Part shown: positions 24,016-34,277 of the stretch, piece by piece
Position numbering within the stretch: the first letter of the stretch is position 1
Layout: each line of letters begins with the position of its first letter
Source: Euphorbia lathyris
Taxonomy: Eukaryota; Streptophyta; Magnoliopsida; Malpighiales; Euphorbiaceae
Direction of reading: 5' to 3'
NCBI RefSeq assembly: GCF_963576675.1
Contig: NC_088914.1
Coordinates: forward strand, 83,946,441-84,010,440
Length of the DNA stretch: 64,000 nucleotides
The notes under the pieces: generated by a model
Seen by the model: only the letters and a program-made list of their open reading frames with translations
Database searches by the model: none
What the model was told of the DNA's origin: nothing
Translations under genes and position numbers: made by a program

Positions 24016-25809
24016 ATGGGTGAGAATAGCACTCGTTTCCTTCCTGGAAACCAAACAACGCAGATACTCCCTGAGGGGTTATCGATCACTAGACCTCCCC
24101 TATTCTTTGGATCAAACTATACTTTCTGGAAGAATAGGATGAAGAACTTTATACAAGCCACAAACATGAGTGCATGGCTTGCAATTGTTCAAGGTCCACA
24201 TGTGCCATACAAAACTGTTAACAATGAGAAAATTGTTAAAAGTGAGGCTGAGTGGACAGAGGATGACCTTAGAAAATTACAAAATAATGCTTCGGCTATA
24301 AACATGTTTCACTGTGTGTTAGATGCTGCAGAATACAATAAGATTTCAGGTTGTGAGTCAGCACAGGAGATTTGGAAGAAGCTTGAAGTAACCTATGAAG
24401 GCACAAGCAAAGTTAAGGAGTCTAAAGTCAATCAACATATGAGACTCTACGAGCTGTTTGAGATGAAGGAGAATGAAGACATCTCAGAGATGAACGCAAG
24501 GTTCACAAACATTATAAATGAGCTAAAAAGGCTTGGAAAGAACTTCACTGAAGAAGAACAGGTGAAGAAAATTCTGAGAAGTCTGCCCAAGAGCTAGCAA
24601 GCAAAGAAAACAGCCGTAGAAGAAGCCCAAGACTTGACTACCTACAAATATGATGAACTGATCGGTTCCCTGCTGACCCATGAAATCTCTATGAAAAACT
24701 TTGAAGCCAAAGAGAAAGAAAAATCAGAAGATAAGAAACAAAAATCCCTTGTCATGAAAGCTGACTCAACTGAAGCGGAGTCAACTGATGATGAGGAACT
24801 GGCCATGTTCACCAGAAAGATTAAAAAGATGTTCAGGAGAAATGATAGAAATGGCAAAAGATCATTTAGAAGAAATGATAAGTACAAAGCTGAGTCAAGT
24901 GAAAAGTACAAGAAGGACAGCTCGAAATCTGTCACATGTTTTGAGTGTCATCAAACCGGGCACATCAAGTCAAGCTGTCCCAACCTCAAGAAAGAGAAGA
25001 AGGGAAGCAAAAAGGCTATGGTAGCCACGTGGAGTGACAGTGATGAGTCAACATCATCTGAAGCTGGGCAAAATGAAACAGCCAACATATGTTTTATGGC
25101 AGATGATGGAGTTGACCAATCCCAATCTGAGCATGCTAACCTCTCTGATGAAACTGACCAGGAGAATCACAACAATGAGGTAACATCCTTACTTTTGCTT
25201 AGAAACGAAATGGTAAATGCCCTGAGTGACTTATATACACTAACTAAGAAGTGTAACAAAAAGATTAAGGCACTCAGCAGGCGCTGTGATGAGATTGAAG
25301 AGGTCAAGCTGAGTGACCTCCGATATCTTCTCCAGGACAACTCTGACTTGCATACCAACATGCAAATCTTACATAAGTTTGTCACGGAGGTTCAATCTGA
25401 GTCAAAAAAACTTAGAAAGGATATCACAACGTTACAGAGTAAAGAGAAGGGCTCAAAAAGAAATAAAGCCCATACTGAGTACGCAAATACTAGTCAGCAT
25501 AAGCAAGTTACTCAATGTGAGTGTTGTGGAAAAAGGGGACATACAAAGGACGTATGTTGGCATAACAAGCGGACTGTCCAATGTGACTTCTGCGGAAGAA
25601 AAGGACATACCACAAAAGTATGTTGGCATGCCCAACACAATAATGCTGACTATACTCAGTTCAACCCACAAAGGGTACCTTTTTGTGATTTCTGTGGTAA
25701 GCCAGGCCACACCATAAAAGTATGTCGTCACAAGCTAAAATATGATTTTGCACCTGTTTATACTAACAAGAAAGGACCCAAAAGAAATTGGGTACCTAAA
25801 AATGAATAG
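24016..25809 (+). pseudogene. Element C gag, one nonsense codon
   Basis: Would give 597 residues. N-terminal block SITRPPLFFGSNYTFWKNRM, capsid-like UBN2 region (SAQEIWKKLEVTYEG, EEQVKKILRSLPKS), knuckle CFECHQTGHIKSSC near 24940-24980, coiled coil, then knuckles CECCGKRGHTKDVC, CDFCGRKGHTTKVC and CDFCGKPGHTIKVC (25515-25735): four CCHC motifs. A TAG at 24595-24597 replaces the Trp of LPKSW seen in A and B. The ATG at 24016 matches those of A and B in context. The stop at 25807-25809 is the normal gag stop. Confidence 0.9.
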
Positions 25810-28800
25810 TTTGAACTGCAGGTCAGCTTGACATGCGTGGAGAAGTCAAAACTATGGTATATAGACAGCGCATGCTCAAGGCATATGACAGGTGATGAAC
25901 TCAGTTCATCACACTAGAGCTTAAACGAGGTGGAAGTGTAAGCTTTGGAGACAACAAGAAGGGTAAGATAGTCGGATCAGGTACTATCGGAGGTAACCCA
26001 ACTATTGAGTTTGTCTCCTTAGTTAAAGGTCTCAAATACAATCTGCTGAGTGTAGCTCAGCTTTGCAAGAGCGGCAGAAAGGTTGTATTTGATGATACTA
26101 AGTGTCAAATACTCGAGGGAAATACAAATGAACTGATTTTAACTGCCCCTCGTGTAGAAAATGTATATATGTTGAACTTAGAAAAACAGTTTTCTAAAAA
26201 CATATGCCTAGTGTCTAAAGAGGACAACTCCTGGCTATGGCATAGAAGACTTGGGCATGTCAGCATGGACCTTCTTGCCAAATTAGCTAGAAAGCAATTA
26301 GTTGAGGGATTACCCAAATTAAAGTTTGAAAAAGATCAACTATGTAAAGCGTGTCAGCAAGGCAAACAAACTAAAAAGTCATTTCATAGCAAAAATATTG
26401 TCTCAACCAAAAGACCATTGGAATTACTACACTTGGATCTTTTCGGACCTATCCAGCCACTCAGCTTGGGAGGTAAGAAATTCTCCTTGGTTATTGTAGA
26501 TGATTTCTCTCGGTACACCTGGATCATCTTGCTGAGTAGCAAGGATGAAACCTTTGAGATGTTTACCACATTGATCAAAAGGCTTGAAAATGATAAAGAC
26601 CTAAGAGTGGCTCACATTAGAAGCGACAATGGTGGTGAATTCAAAAACCAACAGTTTGATGAATTCTGTGAAACCAGTGGTATTGACCACAACTTCTCTG
26701 CTCTTAGAACACCTCAACAGAATGGGGTCATTGAAAGGAAAAATAGAACCATTGTCGAAATAGCTAGGACAATGCTGAGTGAAAATAGGCTTCCAAAGTA
26801 CTTCTGGGGTGAAGCTGTTCACACGGCATGTTACATACTGAATAGGGCTCTAGTTAGACCTATACTTAAGAAAACCCCATATGAGCTTTTGAAAGGACGA
26901 AAGCCCAACATTGGATACTTTCGTGCCTTTGGGTGTAAATGCTTTATACTTAACACAAAAGACAACCTTGCTAAATTTGATGCTAAAGCTGATGAGGCGA
27001 TCTTTTTAGGGTACTCAACAAACAGTAAAGCATATAGAGTATTTAATAAAAGAACTCAGGTTGTAGAAGAGTTTGTACATGTTGAGTTCGGTGAAATTGA
27101 CCCTACAGGTAAGTCAGCTTAGCCTGAAGAAGATGAACCAGGCTTAACTTCCGCTGATCAACCAGAAGCCTCTGTGTCATCTATACAGGAGCTGACTCAA
27201 GGTAAGCAAGAAATTGAAATATCATTTGCTGACCAATCTATTCCTGTAGAGATTGTAGAAACACCTCTTCCAAACGATTCAACACTGCCCAAGGAAATAA
27301 AGATCCCAAGAGGACATACAGAACAAGCTATTCTTGATGCCGCCAACAACAAATTAATGACCAGAGATCAACTAAGAAAATACCTCAGCAATGTTGCATT
27401 CGTCTCAATACATGAGCCAAAGAACTTTGCTGATGCTGAGCAAGATGAATATTGGATCAATGCTATGCAAGAAGAGCTTGACCAATTCACCAGAAATGAG
27501 GTATGGGATTTAGTACCTAAACCTAGGAATCAAAAGCCCGTAGGAACCAAATGGGTCTTTAGAAATAAGCTAGATGAGCATGGAAATGTGATTAGAAACA
27601 AAGCTCGACTTGTAGCCCAAGGCTATAGTCAGCAAGAGGGTATAGACTATGGAGAAACATTTGCTCCTGTTGCTAGATTAGAAGCTATACGTATATTGTG
27701 TGCCTATGCTAGTTACATGAATTTTAAACTATACCAAATGGATGTAAAAAGTGCGTTTCTTAATGGGTTTATAAACGAAGAGGTATATGTTAATCAACCT
27801 CTTGGGTTTGAAGATTCAAAATTTCCAAACCACGTTTATAAACTCAAAAAGGCCCTGTACGGCCTAAAGCAAGCTCCAAGAGCTTGGTATGAGAGGTTGA
27901 CCAACTTCCTGCTGACCAGGAACTATGTCAGGGGAAAAGCTGACACAACCTTGTTTATTAAGAAAAAGGGTAAACATACCCTACTTGCGCAGATATATGT
28001 TGATGATATAATTTTTGGTGCTATTGACGAATCCTTGTGCAAAGAATTTAGCCAACAGATGCAAACTGAGTTCGAAATGTCCATGATGGGTGAACTCAAC
28101 TTCTTCCTTGGACTTCAAATCAAGCAAAGTAAGAATGGCATCTTTATAAGTCAGTCTAAGTACACCAAGGAAATGTTAAAGAAATTCAGCACGGTAGATT
28201 GCAAACCAATATCAACTCCCATGGGTACTGATACTGTCCTATGCAAGGATGAAAAGAGTAAGTCAGTTGATAGTAAACTCTATCGAGGTATGATAGGTTC
28301 ATTACTCTATCTCACTGCTAGTAGACCAGATATTCAATACTCAGTATGCTATTGTGCTAGATATCAAGCTGACCCCAGGGAATCTCATCTAACTGCTGTA
28401 AAAAGAATTTTTAGATACTTGCAAAGCTCAGTTGATGCAGGTCTATGGTATCCAACCTCAAATGATTTCACACTCATTGGATATAATGATGCTGACTACG
28501 GACGAGATAAGCTAGAATGAAAAAGTACTTCAGGAGGATGTCATTTCCTTGGAAGCTGTCTAGTATCTTGGTTTAGCAAGAAGCAATCATCCGTAGCTCT
28601 GTCTACAACTGAAGCTGAGTACGTGGCTGCTGGAAGCTGTGTTGCACAAGTCCTATGGATAAAGCAACAGCTTGAGGATTACGGAGTCAAAACAAACACA
28701 ATAGAGATCAAATGCGACAACAAAAGTGCCATTGATCTATCTAAAAATCCAGTCCAACACAGCAGGATGAAGCATGTTAGCATAAGGCATCACTTCATCA

Positions 28801-28940
28801 GAGACCATGTACTAAAATATGAGATCAAGCTGACCTACGTGCCAACAAATGATCAGCTTGCAGATATCTTCACAAAGCCCTTGGCACGAGAACAATTCAA
28901 CACACTAAGGGAAGCAATTGGTATGTCAAATCCACTCTAA
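25810..28940 (+). pseudogene. Element C pol (protease, integrase, RT, RNase H), broken
   Basis: The protease motif DSACSRHMTG begins 48 bases after the gag stop, in the same frame as gag here. A base is missing near 25905 (GATGAACTC against GATGAAACTC in B), which shifts the frame. Downstream are the pre-integrase region, integrase D,D,E, RT with the palm YVDDIIFG near 28000, and RNase H. In-frame TAG at 27119-27121 (CAG in B) and TGA at 28518-28520 (CGA in B). Natural end TAA at 28938-28940. Not functional without readthrough and frame correction. Confidence 0.9.
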
Positions 28941-29536
28941 CTAAGTCTGTATTAAATAATTGTCATATGAGTGGAACTTTGAATAATTGTACAAATGCCA
29001 TGTTGAGTAAAATATCAACTCCTTGCTACACTTGAAAATGAAAAGGCCACCCTATGCTGAATTGACATATATATTGAGTGATGATACTGAGTAGGCATAA
29101 AAGCTGAGTAAACATCCTATGCTGAGTAGATAAACATATTGAGTAATCACTCTATGTTGAGTAAATACATATGCTGAGTGAGTAACGTATGTTGAGTAAA
29201 TTAGTGATAGAGAAATTATCTTAGGCAATCAATATCGTGGATGCTTCGAATTCTAGCAAAACCTAGTAAAAACCCACTGACATAAAGAGAACCTACACGT
29301 GTAACCTCTGGCACATTGGGAAGACGCACATTAATGGCAAATCCCATGCGCCGAAGATGTCATAATTGACAGAACTTTTGTCGGTTGAACGTCCCTAGGT
29401 AAAAACGGCTAGTTAATGATTAAGGGCAGTCGTAGATTTATATAAAAAGTGGAAGAATCCACACTCTTCATTCACTACGACTGTAATCTCCTGAAATCGA
29501 ATTTCTTTCTCTCTAAGAACTTCAAAATCTTCAAAA
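28941..29536 (+). promoter_or_regulatory. Element C pol to extra-ORF spacer with TATA box
   Basis: TTATATAAAAAG at 29438-29449 lies about 95 bases before the ATG of the extra ORF and is followed by GTGGAAGAATCCACACTC. A and B have the same arrangement. A block CATGCGCCGAAGATGTCATA at about 29345-29364 is also conserved. The first part (about 29000-29210) is a loose array of TATGCTGAGTA-like words at roughly 20-base spacing. Confidence 0.62.
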
Positions 29537-32470
29537 ATGGCTCCCGGCAAAAACAAAAACCCTAAAACTCAAACCACAGATAAACCCACTGACCTCGCGG
29601 GTCCTTTAACGGAAATAGAAAGGAAAATGATCAAGGTACACTCCAAGGTCAACAATCTGGAGGTTTTAAAGTGCCGATGGTTTTCTCCAAGTTTCGTCTC
29701 GTCTGAGAAACCATTATGCGAATGGATCGAGAAGAACAAATGGAAAGGTCTCTTCTCTCTTTCAGGAACAACCTATCCCAGGTTAGTACAGGAATTTTAC
29801 TCGAATCTACATGTTGATGCAGATGACTGTGACTATCTGGAGACCACTATTAAAGGTCAGAAAATCATCGTAACCCCTGCCTATCTAGCCACATTGCTAG
29901 ACTTACCAGACGAAGGAATTCAGTTTAGAACGACAAAGGAGAAAATACCAAAAGCCACATCTGATAAGCTAAAGGGGTTCTGTAAACCCAAAGATCATAA
30001 GGGGGAAATACCCAGCACCTGTATGGGTAAAGCACAAAAGATGGTCCACTTCATGCTGACCAACTTTATCTTCCCCAAACCCAGCTCAGCTTCATCCGCA
30101 TCAAACTTCGAACAGTGCTTCATCTGGCATATGTTGACCTGCACTCCGTTCAATCTTCCCGTCTTTCTAGTTGGAGCGTTTCAACGAAGTGGTAAGAAAC
30201 TCCGCTTGGGCTCAATCATTACAAAAATTATACAGGACAAGCAAATAGAGACGGTGAATGAGACAAGCACATTGGGAAGTGAAATTACTGCAGTCCTGCT
30301 GGATGGACTATTGTATAATCAACCCTTGAAGGGTTATGAAGGAGCTGGAGATGCTGAGGAAGATGAAGAAGATGAGCAACAAGAAATTGAGCCTGAAGCT
30401 GAGCCTGCAGAAGATGTTGAGGCCCATACTGAGTCACCTGAGATAGCTCAGCCTGAGAGAAGGAAGAAGAGGAAGGCTGTAGAAACCTGCTCCAAGGACA
30501 TTCATGCTGTCCCAAAGAAAGTAAGGCTTTCATCAAGAGAAAAAGCTAAAGCCGACAAGGCTAAGGAGCAAGCTGAGAAAAGAAAGAGGCAAGAAGAGCC
30601 TGAGGATGAGAATGAAGAAACTCCAGAAACCCCTTTAAAGAAGAAGAAAAAGGGTAACTCCTTAAAGATAGTAGAAGTTGTCCCACTAGCCTCTACTCAA
30701 CCTGAAGGTGATGGAACTGACCAAGAAAAGGAAGCTGTGGAAGAGACTAAGCAACATGTTGAACACCAAGAAGTTAATACTGAGCAGGAAGAATGTCCCA
30801 ATGTTGAAGAACCTCAGGATGATACTGAGCAGAGAAAGAAAGAAAGTAATGCCATTGAGGGTCCTGTTGAGCAACCTGTAGAAGAGGAGACAATTGCTAC
30901 TGAGTCCAGTGAAGATATTCGAACTGACCATTCACCGCCAAGAACTGAGACACGGCGAAGACTAAAAAAGAAAGCACAAAAGCAAATTGATCTCATGGAC
31001 AACTTTCCCATTGATGAGCCTGAAACTGACCTCTCTACAATCCAGTTCCAGTACTTCTCAAATGAAACTGAGTCACCACCAGAAGATCCAGTGGAAAAAC
31101 AAGCCTCTGTTACTCAGGATGAGGAACAAGCCAAAAACCCTGCAAATCCAATCCAAGATGCTCAAGGTAGCACACTTCCTGTCTCCACTTCCCCACTTCA
31201 AGCTGAGCAGATTGACTTATCTAATCAAGTTCCACCCCCAACACAACATGTTGATGATTCAGTTCAAGAAACCCATCAAAGTCCAGGTACCAATCAAGGT
31301 ACTCAATCTGGCAGAGAACCAACTCCTCCACCACCATCAAATTCTGTACCAGCCTCTGAGTCTAATACTGCTAAGTTTGCATATTTGAATGCTACTGAGT
31401 CTGGCCGACGGGTCATTGCTTCTGCTCAGTCCTTACTTCAAGATTTCCATACTACTCAAGCTGATGGTCACCAATCTACTCAAGCTGAGTCCTCTCACCT
31501 GACAGGTATTACTCAGCTTCTGAATGAACTTCGAGGACTAAAAGATCTGGTTAGTGTTATCACTGCGGTTCAAACTCAGCAACCTAATCAAGAGCAAATA
31601 GCAAAACTGGCTGAACTAGTGCTTACAATGGCCACCCATATGAATTCGCTTGAAGGCAAAATTCACCAACTGTCAGAAGCCAATCCAGGGTATGTCACTT
31701 CCACTGAGCTTCAAAGCTACTTTGTTAAGCTAGCAGTGGAACTGACCACCTCTAGAGCACCTGCCAATCTTGAGTCTGTTACATCTGCTGAATTGCAAGA
31801 CTGTTTTACAAAGTTGAATGCTGAGCTGACCAAATTAAGTCCTCCCGGCAATGCTGAGTTTGTTACCTCTGCCGAACTTCAGAAATGTTTCACCCAACTT
31901 CATACTGAGCTGACCAGTACACGTGATCTAGTATCCTCCTCTTCTCAGTGTACTATTGACCAATTGAGTGAGGCTGTCAGACTACTCAACATTGACCGAG
32001 CCCAAATGGATGTTGATCATATTTCCAACACTGAACTCATGAGCTTTTCACAAGCCATCATGAAGGCAATGCGTATCAACAATGGCCAGCGCATGTTTTA
32101 TGATTCTGCTCTACTCAAACTATTTCATCAAGCTTTTGGTCAAATCACAAGCTGCCTCACCTGCCTGAGCAAATCTCATGAATGCCTCCTCAGTATGATC
32201 AGCAGCTCTATCAGGGTTCCTCGGTATATCCAGGACGACAGTGTGCCAGTCATTGATGGTTTGGGTGAAAGCACCAAAAGGCTCCAGCGCTACTCTCAGT
32301 ATCTCTCCTCCGCAGCACGGAATGAAACTTTCCTCTACAAACCCGATCATGGCAAAACGGGGGAGACAAGTAAGGGAGGAACTCAGCCTCAGCCTGCAGG
32401 TACTGCGTCTGGAAGCAAAGGAAAAGGCATTGCTTATGTTGATCCCTCAGCTCAAAGAAAGAAGAAGTAA
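29537..32470 (+). CDS. Element C extra ORF (post-pol), intact, 977 residues
   Basis: Open from ATG 29537 to TAA 32468-32470. Residues about 35-270 form a conserved domain (CRWFSPSFVSSEKPLCEWIE, FNLPVFLVGAFQRSG) that resembles the 'putative plant transposon protein' family (PF20167-like, by memory). Residues 275-480 are acidic with basic clusters (RRKKRKA, LKKKKKGN, RRRLKKKAQK) that could act as nuclear signals. A Pro/Ser/Gln-rich linker follows, then three about 28-residue repeats TS-x-ELQ-x2-F-x2-L-x2-ELT at about residues 720-805, and a helical C terminus. No signal peptide or membrane helix, so it does not look like an envelope protein although it sits where Sirevirus env-like genes do. 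Function unknown. Confidence 0.8.
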   Translation: MAPGKNKNPKTQTTDKPTDLAGPLTEIERKMIKVHSKVNNLEVLKCRWFSPSFVSSEKPLCEWIEKNKWKGLFSLSGTTYPRLVQEFYSNLHVDADDCDYLETTIKGQKIIVTPAYLATLLDLPDEGIQFRTTKEKIPKATSDKLKGFCKPKDHKGEIPSTCMGKAQKMVHFMLTNFIFPKPSSASSASNFEQCFIWHMLTCTPFNLPVFLVGAFQRSGKKLRLGSIITKIIQDKQIETVNETSTLGSEITAVLLDGLLYNQPLKGYEGAGDAEEDEEDEQQEIEPEAEPAEDVEAHTESPEIAQPERRKKRKAVETCSKDIHAVPKKVRLSSREKAKADKAKEQAEKRKRQEEPEDENEETPETPLKKKKKGNSLKIVEVVPLASTQPEGDGTDQEKEAVEETKQHVEHQEVNTEQEECPNVEEPQDDTEQRKKESNAIEGPVEQPVEEETIATESSEDIRTDHSPPRTETRRRLKKKAQKQIDLMDNFPIDEPETDLSTIQFQYFSNETESPPEDPVEKQASVTQDEEQAKNPANPIQDAQGSTLPVSTSPLQAEQIDLSNQVPPPTQHVDDSVQETHQSPGTNQGTQSGREPTPPPPSNSVPASESNTAKFAYLNATESGRRVIASAQSLLQDFHTTQADGHQSTQAESSHLTGITQLLNELRGLKDLVSVITAVQTQQPNQEQIAKLAELVLTMATHMNSLEGKIHQLSEANPGYVTSTELQSYFVKLAVELTTSRAPANLESVTSAELQDCFTKLNAELTKLSPPGNAEFVTSAELQKCFTQLHTELTSTRDLVSSSSQCTIDQLSEAVRLLNIDRAQMDVDHISNTELMSFSQAIMKAMRINNGQRMFYDSALLKLFHQAFGQITSCLTCLSKSHECLLSMISSSIRVPRYIQDDSVPVIDGLGESTKRLQRYSQYLSSAARNETFLYKPDHGKTGETSKGGTQPQPAGTASGSKGKGIAYVDPSAQRKKK

Positions 32471-32869
32471 AACTAGCTAGTCTGTGTCTAGAGACTTAGC
32501 AACATATCTTGTTTCCTGTTTTTGTTGTCTACTGTTTAGGTTAATATGTTTTTTTTGTTGTTATGGTTTAATCTAATATCACAAGTATCAGTTTGCTTCC
32601 TGATCTGACTAATCAAGTTTGAACAAACGAATCAAAAAGGTTAAACACATTAACACTAAAAACTTAGAGACAACATCCTTCCAAAACTGAGTCAACACAC
32701 ACAAATGTCTTAAGTCTAATCAAATTAGATCTTGGAAGGTTTAGAATAAAATTAAGACAAAAATGTATGCAACCCTTACGGGGGAGTCATATCAAAAATA
32801 TCAATCATGGGGCAACTTATAACTGAGTTCCGTAATTATGTATTTTGCCAACATTAAAATGGGGGAGTT
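32471..32869 (+). promoter_or_regulatory. Element C 3' untranslated region with two polypurine tracts
   Basis: Tract ACGGGGGAGTC at about 32779-32789 and a second, AAAATGGGGGAGTT, at 32857-32869 directly before the LTR. The second would prime plus-strand synthesis; the first matches the extra PPT known in Sireviruses. Confidence 0.75.
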
Positions 32870-34277
32870 TGTTGAAACACCTTTCCACAAGATTTTGATT
32901 TGACAAAATCATCCATGATTAAGAGGCAATTAAATTTAGATGCTTTGATTTAATTGTACTAATATATTTGTTAAATTTTGAGTGCAAAAATATATAAAGT
33001 AAAGACAGGTCAAAAGTCAGCATAAACGAAGCTGAGTAGAAACGGAACTCAGCATGACAGAATAGAAGCTGAGTGGAGTTAAAATTCAGAAGCAAAACGA
33101 AGCTGACTAAAGTTGAAGACTTCTTCAGGAGCGGTTAAACAGAACGGAGCTGACCTTGAAGGAACTCAGCATGAACGTTGAACATTCGAAAAGAACAAAC
33201 GAAGCTGAGTAACAGTCAGGACAGCATGAAGGATCCGTTCACTAAAAGACAAAGTCTGCCAATCTTCTGCACCAATAATTGGAACCTCGAAGACACCTAA
33301 AAGACTAATTCCAAGAGTCATGGGACGTTGGATTATTGGAAACAGACAACTGACACAAACAGACAAACCAGACGCTAGAAGACAAACCTGACACCTGAAG
33401 AAAACAGAGAAAGGGAATGGAGGTGCAGTCTGAAGCTTTCCAGAAATTGTTCCCCAAAAGGGCCGTTTTGATGTTAACGGTTAGGACATTTCAAAATGAT
33501 CAAATCTACAGATTTCCTTCTATAAAAGGACAATCGAAAAACTTGGATAATCACTGAAGCATCGAAAGAAAAATACAAGAGAGAAAGTTTCAAAAGCACT
33601 CAAATACAAAAAGAATCTTACACTGTCTTTTCTATTCTATGTGTAAATGCTAGATTGATTTGTAATCATCTAAAGTGTTCTTTAGTTCAGAAAGAACAAG
33701 TCTGTGATCAATAGGAATATTGAGAGTGAAAAGCTGAGTGCTTGGCTATAAGCATTTCAGTAGTAGAGAAATCTAGGTGCTGGGTTGTAGCACTTAGTAG
33801 GAGTTGAGTAGACGAATAGAGGAAGGTACTCTTGCATATTCAACTGCCTTGTAATCGGTTTGTGCTCTACCTTTAAAGAGCTCAGTATTGGATTCAAAAA
33901 GCCCGGAGGACTCTGGGGACTGGACGTAGGCAGAGAGGCCGAACCAGGATAAGTGATACTGAGTAATCTCTAAACTCTCTCTTATAATTGCATGTGTTGT
34001 TTGCTTTATTTACTCAGCATATAAATTGCCTAAGCTGATCTTGAGTAAATAAGTGGTGCTGAGTTAGAAGCTGACCTCCAAGAGTGTCAATTCCTAACTC
34101 TCAAGAAAACAACTTTGGTCAACATCTGACTAAAGTTGTCCTGAGATATATCTCACCAAGCTGACAAAAGGCTAAGTTAATAAACTCTCAAAATAACATC
34201 CAGTCAGCTTAATTAAAACGCGAAAAAGTTAAATTAGTTCCTAACCCCCCCTTGGAACTAATTACCAGGGACCAACA
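32870..34277 (+). repeat. Element C 3' LTR (1408 bp), its only LTR
   Basis: TGTTGAAACACC...GGGACCAACA. TATA box CTATAAAAGG at 33520-33529. Nearly identical to the LTRs of B. Confidence 0.93.

Larger units (their letters stand above)
23956..34277 (+). mobile_element. Element C: SIRE-type Ty1/copia retrotransposon lacking its 5' LTR
   Basis: Starts exactly at the primer binding site TGGTATCAGAGCC and ends with a complete 3' LTR. GTTGA stands on both sides (23951-23955, 34278-34282), so this looks like an integrase product rather than a later rearrangement. Gag, pol, extra ORF, two PPTs and the 3' LTR follow in order. Very close to B in sequence. Gag and pol have a few nonsense codons and one frameshift, while the extra ORF is intact. 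Without a 5' LTR it lacks its normal promoter. Confidence 0.9.

Noticed and set aside
28980..29215. CRISPR-like array from the regularly spaced TATGCTGAGTA words
   Set aside because: Repeats are short, variable and part of a plant retrotransposon spacer; no spacer-repeat regularity.
29537..32470. Extra copia ORF as an envelope gene
   Set aside because: Its position fits the Sirevirus env-like gene, but no signal peptide, membrane helix or fusion-like hydrophobic stretch is visible. The protein is highly charged with nuclear-type basic clusters.
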